From Chiayiivirga sp. (GTDB lineage: Bacteria > Pseudomonadota > Gammaproteobacteria > Xanthomonadales > Xanthomonadaceae), in the NCBI GenBank assembly GCA_022647565.1, contig JALCLA010000003.1:1-64000 (forward strand): a DNA stretch of 64,000 nucleotides, in the 5' to 3' direction. A model generated the notes under the pieces. It was given only the letters and a program-made list of their open reading frames with translations, was not told where the DNA came from and did not search any database. Position 1 is the first letter of the stretch. Each line of letters starts with the position of its first letter. A program made the position numbers and the translations under genes. Below, piece after piece: positions 32,922 to 40,557 of the stretch.

Positions 32922-34373
32922 TCAGGGGAGGGAAGGGGAAGGGAGTTCCGGGTTGCCGCGCGAACCGCCACCGAGCGCCGAATAGAGCGCGATCTGGCTC
33001 GAAAGCAGCGCCTGGCGGACCTGGACCAGTTGCTGTCCGGCGGAGAGCAGTTCACGTTGCGCGTCGAGTACTTCGAGATACGTGGCCGACCCGTTGTCGT
33101 AGCGCAGCGTCGCAAGCCGCGCGCGTTCGGTAGCGGTATCCAATGCGACCTGGAACACGTCGCGCTGTACGCCCAGCCAGCGGCGCGCGGTCAGGGCATC
33201 GGCCACCTCACGGAAAGCGGCCTGTATGCTCCGTTCGTAGTCGGCAACGGCGATGTCGCGGCGCACCTCGCTTAGCTCGAGACTGGCGCGCCGCGCCCCG
33301 CTGTCGAAGATCGGCAATGACAGAATCGGCGCGAACGTCCAGGCGCGGCTGCCGGAGTCGAACAGGCCGTCGAGTTCGGCGCTGGCACTGCCGAGGCTCC
33401 CGGTGAGCGCGATGCGCGGAAAGAATGCGGCGCGCGCAGCGCCGATATTGGCGTTAGCCGCACGCAAGCCGTGTTCGGCAGCCATGATGTCCGGTCGTAG
33501 CACGAGCACCTGGGAGGGTAGGCCAGGGCTCAGTTCGGGCAAGATCAGACTTGCATCTGCGGGTTCGACGGCCAGAAGCGACGTCGGATCCGTGCCTACC
33601 AGCTGCGCCAGTGCATGCGCCTGTGTCGCGCGCGCGAGTTCCAGGTCGGCGCGCAGGGCCTGCGCCTGGGTCAGCAAACCCTGGACCTGGGTCAGCTCCA
33701 GTCGGGACGACGCGCCAACCTCGGTGCGGCGCGTGAATATTCGCAGGGAGGCTTCGCGGGATTCGACCGTGCCTTGCGCGAGGCGGGATCTTTCGTCCAG
33801 CGCGCGCAGGCCGACGTAGGCGTCAGCTACCTGGCCGATCAGCGCCAGTTCCGCCGCCCGGCGGCCGGCCTCGGTGGCAAGCCATTGTTGCAATGCCGAT
33901 TCCTTGAGGCTGCGCACGCGGCCCCACAGGTCCAACTCCCAACTGTTCAGGCCAACCTCGACCCGGTATTCGGCGCCGACCGCCGCAGCGCCACTTGCGT
34001 TCAAGTCGCCCGGGATACGCGCCCGGGCTCCCTGGCCGGAGATTCCAACGGCGGGGAATTGCTGGGCACGCTGGATGTTGAAGGCCGCGCGGGCTTCAGC
34101 CACGCGCAGCGCCGCGATGCGCAATTCGGGATTGTTGGTGAGGGCAGCGTCGATGAGTTTCTGCAGCACCGGATCGGTGAAGTAGTCGCGCCAGGGCAGG
34201 GCGGCAGCTGACGCTTCGTTGCCCTCGGCATCGGTAGGCCAGGCGGATGGGACCGGTGGGGTGGGTGTTGTGAGATGCGGTGCCAGCGAACGGCAGCCGG
34301 CGAGGGCGAGCAGGAGCAACGCTGCTGCGAAATTTCGCAGGGAGCCGGGTTGGAGTGGTTCGTGCGGCGTCAT
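32922..34373 (-). CDS. outer membrane efflux lipoprotein, NodT family
   Basis: 483-residue TolC-type channel. It has a signal peptide with lipobox LALAGC (Cys27) and two repeats of the outer membrane efflux domain (conserved LPWRDYFTDPVLQKLIDAALTNNPELRIAALRVAEARA and the second-half LVLRPDIMAAEHGLRAANANIGAARAAFFPRI). It is the first gene of the minus-strand block and lies about 120 bases downstream of the predicted FNR-dependent start site. Together with HlyD and the ABC proteins it completes a tripartite export system. Confidence 0.94.
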   Translation of the reverse strand: MTPHEPLQPGSLRNFAAALLLLALAGCRSLAPHLTTPTPPVPSAWPTDAEGNEASAAALPWRDYFTDPVLQKLIDAALTNNPELRIAALRVAEARAAFNIQRAQQFPAVGISGQGARARIPGDLNASGAAAVGAEYRVEVGLNSWELDLWGRVRSLKESALQQWLATEAGRRAAELALIGQVADAYVGLRALDERSRLAQGTVESREASLRIFTRRTEVGASSRLELTQVQGLLTQAQALRADLELARATQAHALAQLVGTDPTSLLAVEPADASLILPELSPGLPSQVLVLRPDIMAAEHGLRAANANIGAARAAFFPRIALTGSLGSASAELDGLFDSGSRAWTFAPILSLPIFDSGARRASLELSEVRRDIAVADYERSIQAAFREVADALTARRWLGVQRDVFQVALDTATERARLATLRYDNGSATYLEVLDAQRELLSAGQQLVQVRQALLSSQIALYSALGGGSRGNPELPSPSLP

Positions 34374-34501
34374 GAAAATTCATCCCTGCAAGCAGGCGGG
34401 TCGAGCAATGCTCGGATGCTGGATCGGGTGTAGCGGCGTCGATGCCGGGGTGCTGCGGGCGTGTCGAGCCGCTCGTGCTTCGTGGGCGGGAGTTGGAACC
34501 G

Positions 34502-34543
34502 AGGTTAGGGCGAAAGGGCGGACGTGATCTTGATCGGGATCAA
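34502..34543 (-). promoter_or_regulatory. class II FNR/Anr-dependent promoter of the nodT-ackA block
   Basis: TTGATCGGGATCAA at 34530-34543 is a perfect FNR/Anr/CRP-family palindrome (TTGAT-N4-ATCAA). On the minus strand it is followed after exactly 22 bases by TAACCT (34507-34502), a fair -10. That spacing places the box at -41.5, the classical class II position for FNR activation, with a start near 34495. The operon ahead contains alcohol dehydrogenase, phosphotransacetylase and acetate kinase, which suits activation by low oxygen. Confidence 0.7.
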
Positions 34544-34556
34544 TAAATGAATCAGC

Positions 34557-34579
34557 GGTCATTACCCGTTCTAATGACC
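34557..34579. promoter_or_regulatory. palindrome, probable TetR operator
   Basis: GGTCATTA (34557-34564), seven bases, TAATGACC (34572-34579): a perfect eight-base inverted repeat in the gap between tetR and the nodT block, 31 bases before the tetR GTG. Position and symmetry fit autoregulation by the adjacent TetR protein. It also lies 14 bases upstream of the FNR box as seen from the minus-strand promoter. Confidence 0.6.
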
Positions 34580-34609
34580 TCTGGTTCAATAGTGAGCTAG
34601 AGTGACCGC

Positions 34610-35251
34610 GTGACCACGACAACCGCCCCGACGGCACGCGCCAAACGCGTACGCCTGAAGCCTGAGCTTCGCGCACAGCTGATCCTGAATGCCGCGCTGG
34701 TGGAGTTCGGCGCGCGGGGCTTCGCGGGCACGCGAATCGAGGACATCGCTCGCCGTGCCGGTCTCACCAAGACTGGCGTCTACGCCCACTACTCCAGCAA
34801 GGACGCAATCTTCGAAGCGCTGCTCAATCAGGTGCTGCTGCAGGCAAACCAGGACTCCGCCTCCATCTGGAACCCCGACGGCGTCGCGTCCTTGCCCGAA
34901 ATGGTGGACGCCTATCTCGACAACTTGTATCGCATGGTGCAGAACCCTGTCTTCGTCGAGCTGTTTCGCCTGTTGCTGACCGAAGGCACTCGAGTTCCCG
35001 AGGTGATCCGGCGCTGGCATGAGCAGGTCGTGCAGCGCTACCGGGCCGAGGAGCAGGCGCTGATCGACGCCTGCGTGCGCCGCGGCCTGCTCCGGGCAGG
35101 ACCCTTGACCGAGCTTTTCTCGATCTCGGCGGCGCCGGCATTCCTCTGGCTGGTCAGCAAGCAGATCCTGGGCCACGAATCGGCCTATCCACTGGCGCAG
35201 GTGCGCCGCATTCATCGCGCGATGCTGATGGAACAACTGCAGCTGCGATGA
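34610..35251 (+). CDS. TetR/AcrR family transcriptional regulator
   Basis: 213-residue repressor-type regulator. The N-terminal helix-turn-helix is clear: LILNAALVEFGARGFAGTRIEDIARRAGLTKTGVYAHYSSKDAIFEALL (residues about 24-72). The C-terminal ligand domain is the common all-helical type. The start is GTG. It is divergent from the nodT-hlyD-rbbA-yhhJ export genes, which it probably controls along with itself through the palindrome at 34557-34579. The ligand is unknown. Confidence 0.92.
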   Translation: MTTTTAPTARAKRVRLKPELRAQLILNAALVEFGARGFAGTRIEDIARRAGLTKTGVYAHYSSKDAIFEALLNQVLLQANQDSASIWNPDGVASLPEMVDAYLDNLYRMVQNPVFVELFRLLLTEGTRVPEVIRRWHEQVVQRYRAEEQALIDACVRRGLLRAGPLTELFSISAAPAFLWLVSKQILGHESAYPLAQVRRIHRAMLMEQLQLR

Positions 35252-35326
35252 GCACAAGTTACGGGCCGCCGCGAAGCCCGGGTTTGCTACACTTCGCGGC
35301 TCGCTTCCCACGCGGATCGTCACGTC

Positions 35327-36455
35327 ATGATCGAACTCAATCCCGTTCGCGGCCAGATCGCCGACCTTGTGTCGCGTCTGCAGTCGCTCAGGGGGTATCT
35401 TTGACTTCGACCTGAAGGTCGAACGGCTTGAAGAAGTTTCCCGCGAACTGGAAAACCCGGACATCTGGAACGATCCGGAGCGCGCCCAGACCCTGGGCCG
35501 CGAGCGCGCCATGCTGGACAAGCTGGTCACCTCGATGCGCGAACTGATCGATGGCTTGTCCGAAGCCGGCGAGTTGCTGGATCTGGCCGAGAGCGAAAAC
35601 GACGAGGACACCGCGAACGCGGTCGTGGCCGACGTCGGCAAGTATGCCGAGCGCGTCGGAAAGCTCGAATTCCAGCGCATGTTCTCCGGCAAGATGGATC
35701 CGGCGCCGGCGTTCGTCGACATCCAGGCCGGAGCCGGTGGTACCGAAGCGCAGGACTGGGCCGAGATGCTGTTGCGCATGTATCTGCGCTGGGCCGAGTC
35801 GCGCGGCTGGAAGACCGAGTTGCTGGAAGTGAGCGGCGGCGACGTCGCCGGGATCAAGTCCGCCACGTTCCGGGTCGAAGGCGACTACAGCTACGGCTGG
35901 CTCAAGACCGAAACCGGGGTGCATCGCCTGGTGCGCAAGTCGCCGTTCGATTCGGACAACCGCCGCCACACCAGCTTCACTTCGGTATTCGTGTCGCCCG
36001 AAGTCGACGACAACATCGACATCGAGATCAATCCGGCCGACCTCAAGACCGACGTGTATCGCTCTTCGGGTGCCGGTGGCCAGCACGTCAACAAGACCGA
36101 ATCGGCGGTGCGCATCACGCACGTGCCCAGCGGCATCGTCGTGGCCTGCCAGACCGAGCGCTCGCAGCACGCCAATCGCGACCGCGCGATGAAGATGCTT
36201 GCGGCCAAGTTGTACGAGCTGGAAATCCAGAAGCGCAACGCCGTCAAGGACGCGGTGGAGGCGACCAAGTCCGACATCGGCTGGGGCAGCCAGATCCGCA
36301 ACTACGTACTGGATCAATCGCGCATCAAGGATCTGCGCACCGGGATCGAACGCTCCGACACGCAGAAGGTGCTCGACGGCGATCTGGACGAATTCGTCGA
36401 GGCGAGCCTGAAAGCGGGCCTGGAAGCCGGCTCCAAACGCAGCGACGCGGCATAG
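35327..36455 (+). CDS. prfB: peptide chain release factor 2, programmed frameshift
   Basis: Releases peptides at UGA and UAA. The ATG at 35327 opens a 25-codon frame that ends in TGA at 35402-35404; a +1 shift at CTT continues at GAC 35403 to the stop at 36455, giving 375 residues. The shift site AGGGGGTATCTTTGAC and its position at codon 26 equal E. coli prfB. The protein has SPF ([14 protein letters not shown]), the stop-codon tripeptide of RF2, and GGQ in [15 protein letters not shown]. It is followed by lysS, as in many proteobacteria. Confidence 0.97.
35390..35405 (+). promoter_or_regulatory. prfB +1 programmed frameshift signal
   Basis: An internal Shine-Dalgarno-like AGGGGG at 35390-35395, then TAT, then the slippery CTT-TGA-C. 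Low RF2 slows termination at TGA, so ribosomes slip +1 and make more RF2: autoregulation. Confidence 0.95.
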
Positions 36456-36460
36456 CTCGC

Positions 36461-36546
36461 GATCCCCGCGGAAGCGGGGATCCAGCGACTTTGCTCTTGG
36501 ATAGAACCATCGATGACACTGGATTCCCGCTTTCGCGGGAATGACG
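36461..36546. repeat. pair of inverted REP-like hairpins upstream of lysS
   Basis: ATCCCCGC-GGAA-GCGGGGAT (36462-36481) followed by CCAG, and CTGG followed by ATTCCCGC-TTTC-GCGGGAAT (36523-36542). Each is a perfect eight-pair hairpin, and the two units face each other in opposite orientation with about 40 bases between. This is the layout of REP-type intergenic doublets (the class that translates as PRKRES or IPAKAGIQ). The second hairpin ends 14 bases before the lysS ATG. Confidence 0.8.
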
Positions 36547-36556
36547 AGCAACAGCA

Positions 36557-38065
36557 ATGACCGACGAAACCCTTCCGACTGTCGACGAGAATCACCTGAT
36601 CGCCGAGCGCCGCGGCAAGCTGAAAGCCTTGCGCGCCGAAGGCATCGCCTTCCCGAACGACTTCAAGCGCGTCGACTATGCCGGCGACCTGCTCGCCGAG
36701 TACTCCGACGCGGAAACATGGACCACGGAGAAGTTCGAATCGCTGGCGCGTCGCGTGAGCGTGGCCGGTCGCCTCATGGCCAAGCGCGTGATGGGCAAGG
36801 CCAGCTTCGTCCAGATCCAGGACATGAGCGGGCGCCTGCAACTGTTTCTTCAGGCCGGGGCGTTGGGCTCGAGCTACGAAGCGTTCAAGAGCTGGGACGT
36901 GGGTGACATCGTGGCTGCCGAAGGCGTACTCACCCGTACCAAGACCGGCGAGCTCTCGGTGAAGGCCAACGTACTGCGCCTGTTGACCAAATCGCTGCGC
37001 CCGCTGCCGGACAAGTGGCATGGTCTCAGCGACGTGGAGCAGCGTTATCGCCAGCGTTATGTCGACCTGATCGTCACGCCGGAAGCGCGCGACGTGTTCG
37101 TCAAACGTTCGAGGATCATCCGCGCCATGCGTGCGTGGCTGGACGCGCGGCGTTTCCTCGAAGTCGAAACCCCGATGATGCATTACATCCCCGGCGGCGC
37201 CACCGCGCGGCCCTTCGTCACGCATCACAACGCGCTCGACCTCGATCTCTACCTGCGCGTGGCACCTGAGTTGTATCTCAAGCGCCTCACCGTGGGCGGG
37301 TTGGAGCGGGTCTACGAGATCAATCGCAACTTCCGCAACGAAGGCGTGTCGACGCGCCACAACCCCGAGTTCACCATGCTCGAGCTGTACGAGGCCTACG
37401 CCACGTACACCGAGATCATGGACCTGACCGAGAACGTGATCCGCGACGTGGCGAGCGAGGTGCTCGGCACCACCGCCCTCACCTGGGAAGGGGCGTCGAT
37501 CGACCTTGGTCCATCGTTCCGTCGCTGGCGTCTGGACGAAGCCGTGCGTCACCACAACCCGGAGATCAGCGTCGCCGATTGCCGCGACCGCGCCGCGCTC
37601 GCCGCGCACTGCGCGCGCCTGGGCGTGCATGTGAAGAAGGATTATGGCTGGGGCAAGCTGCTGCTGGAGATCTTCGAGAAAACCGTCGAAGGCAAGCTGG
37701 TGCAGCCCACGTTCATCACGCACTACCCGGTGGAAGTGTCACCACTGGCGCGCGAGAGCGACACGGAAAGGGGCATCACCGACCGTTTCGAACTGTTCGT
37801 CAACGGCAAGGAACTGGCGAACGGCTTCTCGGAACTGAACGACCCGGAAGACCAGGCCGCGCGCTTCCAGGCCCAGGTCGACGCAAAGGAAGGCGGCGAC
37901 GACGAAGCCATGCACTACGACGCCGACTACATCCGTGCGCTGGAAGTCGGCCTGCCGCCCACCGGTGGCCTCGGCATCGGCATCGATCGCCTGGTGATGC
38001 TGCTCACCGACAGCGCTTCAATCCGCGACGTGCTGCTGTTTCCGTACATGCGGCCCGAAGGTTAG
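36557..38065 (+). CDS. lysS: lysine--tRNA ligase, class II
   Basis: 502-residue class II aminoacyl-tRNA synthetase. It has an N-terminal OB-fold anticodon-binding domain ([21 protein letters not shown]...), motif 1 around FLEVETPMM, motif 2 with [18 protein letters not shown], and motif 3 [12 protein letters not shown] at the end. It follows prfB after a REP-like repeat that occupies most of the 101-base gap; no clear Shine-Dalgarno is visible between the repeat and the ATG. Confidence 0.98.
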   Translation: MTDETLPTVDENHLIAERRGKLKALRAEGIAFPNDFKRVDYAGDLLAEYSDAETWTTEKFESLARRVSVAGRLMAKRVMGKASFVQIQDMSGRLQLFLQAGALGSSYEAFKSWDVGDIVAAEGVLTRTKTGELSVKANVLRLLTKSLRPLPDKWHGLSDVEQRYRQRYVDLIVTPEARDVFVKRSRIIRAMRAWLDARRFLEVETPMMHYIPGGATARPFVTHHNALDLDLYLRVAPELYLKRLTVGGLERVYEINRNFRNEGVSTRHNPEFTMLELYEAYATYTEIMDLTENVIRDVASEVLGTTALTWEGASIDLGPSFRRWRLDEAVRHHNPEISVADCRDRAALAAHCARLGVHVKKDYGWGKLLLEIFEKTVEGKLVQPTFITHYPVEVSPLARESDTERGITDRFELFVNGKELANGFSELNDPEDQAARFQAQVDAKEGGDDEAMHYDADYIRALEVGLPPTGGLGIGIDRLVMLLTDSASIRDVLLFPYMRPEG

Positions 38066-38076
38066 GTCTAAGCGAA

Positions 38077-38246
38077 GATCAAAAGGCGGATACGCAAAGG
38101 ACGCAAAGAGATCAAGAAAGATCGCAAAGAGAAGGTCATGAATTGAATCCTTGCGAGTTCCGCCAAGTCGTCAGAATCCACTTCTGTTCCTTTGCGTTCT
38201 TGCTTTCGCCTTTCCTCTGCGCCCTTTGCGTATCCGTCTCTTGATC
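38077..38246. repeat. 170-base imperfect inverted repeat between lysS and fadD
   Basis: The arms at 38077-38100 and 38223-38246 are 24 bases each with only two mismatches and share the core GGATACGCAAAGG. Further CGCAAAG-type motifs repeat inside. It fills the gap between the convergent lysS and fadD genes and is unusually A-rich for this genome. It may be a mobile miniature repeat or serve as a two-way terminator. Confidence 0.75.
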
Positions 38247-38264
38247 CTGATCTTGCTCTGATCT

Positions 38265-39947
38265 TTACCCTGTCGTCTTCGCCGAGTCCCGTAGCTCGCG
38301 CCGCAGGATCTTGCCGACGTTGGATTTCGGCAGGTCGGTGCGGAACTCGACGAAGCGTGGCTGCTTGTAGCCGGTGAGGTTGGTGCGGCAATGGGCCTTG
38401 ACGTCGTCGGAGGTGAGAGCCGGATCCTTCTTCACCACGACGACCTTCACGGCTTCGCCGGACTTGTCGTCCGGGACGCCCACCGCGGCCACTTCCAGTA
38501 CGCCTGGCATCTGCGCAATCACGTCTTCGATTTCGTTCGGATACACGTTGAAGCCCGACACGAGGATCATGTCCTTCTTGCGGTCCACGATGTAGAAGAA
38601 GCCGTTGGCATCCATCTTCGCCATGTCGCCGGTGTGCAGCCAGCCATCGGCGGTCAGTACCTTCGAGGTTTCATCCGGGCGCTGCCAGTAGCCCTTCATC
38701 ACCTGCGGGCCACGCACGCACAATTCGCCCACTTCGCCTTGCGCCAGGTGCTTGCCGTCCTCGTCCTGCACCGAGCACTCGGTGGACGAGATCGGAAGGC
38801 CGATAGCGCCGTTGTATGCGGGCAGGTCGAGCGGGTTCATGCATGCCGCGGGGGAGGTTTCGGTGAGGCCGTAGGCTTCGACCAGGGTCACGCCGGTAAC
38901 CTTCTTCCAGCGTTCCGCCACGGCGCGTTGCACCGCCATTCCGCCACCCAGCGACAAGTGCATGCGCGAGAAATCGAGCTTGTCGAAACCCGGAGTGTTG
39001 AGCAGGCCATTGAACAGCGTATTTACCCCGGTGATGGCAGTGAAGCGAATGCCGGACAGCGTCTTGACGAAGCCGGGCATGTCGCGAGGATTGGTGATGA
39101 GGTGGTTGAGGCCGCCGAACTTCATGAACACGAGGCAGTTCGCGGTCAGAGCGAAGATGTGATACAGCGGCAGGGCGGTGATGATTTCCTCTTCGCCGTA
39201 GGTGACTCCGGTGCCCAGCCAGCTCGATGCCTGCTGCATGTTGGCGATGAGGTTGCGGTGGGTCAGCATCGCGCCCTTCGATACGCCCGTCGTGCCGCCG
39301 GTGTACTGCAGGAAGGCGATGTCCTCGTGCTGGATGTCGATGGCGGGCAGCGCCTTGCCCGTGCCGCGCGTCAGGGCCTCCTTGAAGCGGATCGCACCCT
39401 CGATGCGATATTCCGGAATGGCCTTCTTGACGTGCTTCAGCACGAAATTCACCAGCGCGCCGCGCGGGAACGCCAGCATGTCGCCGACGCCGGTGGTGAT
39501 GACTTGCCTGACTGACGTTTCCTTCAGTACCTCGGCCAGGGTGGCGGCGAAGTTGTCGAGCACCACGATGGCCGATGCGCCGGAATCCACCAGCTGGTGC
39601 TTGAGTTCGCGCGCTGTGTACATCGGATTGGTATTGACCACGGTGAGGCCGGCGCGCAGCACGCCGAAGATCGCGATCGGGTACTGCAGTACGTTCGGCA
39701 GCATCAGGGCGACGCGATCGCCCTTCTTGAGCTTCAGGTCGTGGATCAGGTAGGCCGCGAAGCGGGCGCTGAGTTCATCGATCTCGGCATAGCTCAACAC
39801 CTTGCCCATGTTCTCGAATGCGGGGCGCTGGTTGAAGCGTGCGCAAGCCGAGAGCAGGATGGCCGGAATCGAGGTGTATTCGTTGACGTCGATCTCCGCC
39901 GGCACACCCTTGGGATAACTCTTCAGCCACGGCCGCTCTGCACTCAT
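38265..39947 (-). CDS. fadD: long-chain fatty-acid--CoA ligase (FadD/RpfB type)
   Basis: 560-residue AMP-forming acyl-CoA synthetase. The AMP/ATP-binding motif YTGGTTGVSKGAML, the acyl-adenylate motif AYGLTETSPA, GWLHTGDMAKMD, DRKKDMILVSGFNVYPNEIE and the C-terminal catalytic Lys region KSNVGKILRREL are complete. In Xanthomonas the ligase at this place is RpfB, which turns over DSF-type fatty-acid signals. Here prfB-lysS lie next to it, but rpfF, rpfC and rpfG are not present. It is convergent with lysS and divergent from the lipoprotein gene. Confidence 0.94.
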   Translation of the reverse strand: MSAERPWLKSYPKGVPAEIDVNEYTSIPAILLSACARFNQRPAFENMGKVLSYAEIDELSARFAAYLIHDLKLKKGDRVALMLPNVLQYPIAIFGVLRAGLTVVNTNPMYTARELKHQLVDSGASAIVVLDNFAATLAEVLKETSVRQVITTGVGDMLAFPRGALVNFVLKHVKKAIPEYRIEGAIRFKEALTRGTGKALPAIDIQHEDIAFLQYTGGTTGVSKGAMLTHRNLIANMQQASSWLGTGVTYGEEEIITALPLYHIFALTANCLVFMKFGGLNHLITNPRDMPGFVKTLSGIRFTAITGVNTLFNGLLNTPGFDKLDFSRMHLSLGGGMAVQRAVAERWKKVTGVTLVEAYGLTETSPAACMNPLDLPAYNGAIGLPISSTECSVQDEDGKHLAQGEVGELCVRGPQVMKGYWQRPDETSKVLTADGWLHTGDMAKMDANGFFYIVDRKKDMILVSGFNVYPNEIEDVIAQMPGVLEVAAVGVPDDKSGEAVKVVVVKKDPALTSDDVKAHCRTNLTGYKQPRFVEFRTDLPKSNVGKILRRELRDSAKTTG

Positions 39948-40065
39948 GCTGCGCTTCCTCCCGCGATGCTCGTTGTTGCCCGTGGGTGCAAAGGAACTTC
40001 ACACTGCCGGGGTCGTGTTCGATTGGATCATAGGCCCCCTGGACTGACAAGGCGGAGAACCTGGC

Positions 40066-40521
40066 ATGGATTTGGAGCGACGAACGAAACGCTACCCCGC
40101 GGCATGGTGGATGTTCGGCCTGTGCCTCGCGCTGCTCGCAGGATGCGCGCGCGAGCCGGCGGAGCAACGCTTGCGCGGCGCCATCGAGCAGATGCAGGCC
40201 GCGGTACTGGAGCGGCGTCCCGGGGACTTCATGCAACATGTAGCGGACGACTTCGTCGGCAACCAGGGTCTGGATCGTGCTGCGTTGCACAATCTGTTGC
40301 GCGCGCAACTGCTTCGCAACGCCTCCGTCGGTGCGACGCTTGGCCCACTTGACGTGCAATTGCAGGGCGAGCGTGCCACGGTGAAGTTCAGCCTCGTTGT
40401 AACCGGAGGTGCAGGCGGCCTTCTGCCCGAGCGCGCGCAGGGTTACGCCATCACCAGCGGTTGGCGTGAAGTGGACGGCGAATGGCTGCTGTTCCTGGCC
40501 GAATGGTCGGAGGCGTTGTAG
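40066..40521 (+). CDS. NTF2-like lipoprotein, unknown function
   Basis: 151 residues with a signal peptide ending in lipobox LLAGC (Cys at about residue 27) and a single compact domain resembling the nuclear-transport-factor-2/SnoaL fold (RLRGAIEQMQAAVLERRPGDFMQHVADDFVGNQGLDR at the start, a final strand GWREVDGEWLLFLAEW). A GGCGGAG site precedes the ATG. It is divergent from fadD. The likely place is the inner face of the outer membrane; the ligand is unknown. Confidence 0.8.
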   Translation: MDLERRTKRYPAAWWMFGLCLALLAGCAREPAEQRLRGAIEQMQAAVLERRPGDFMQHVADDFVGNQGLDRAALHNLLRAQLLRNASVGATLGPLDVQLQGERATVKFSLVVTGGAGGLLPERAQGYAITSGWREVDGEWLLFLAEWSEAL

Positions 40522-40557
40522 CGCCACGGTGTCGCGTCCGACACCGGTTCACGCGAC

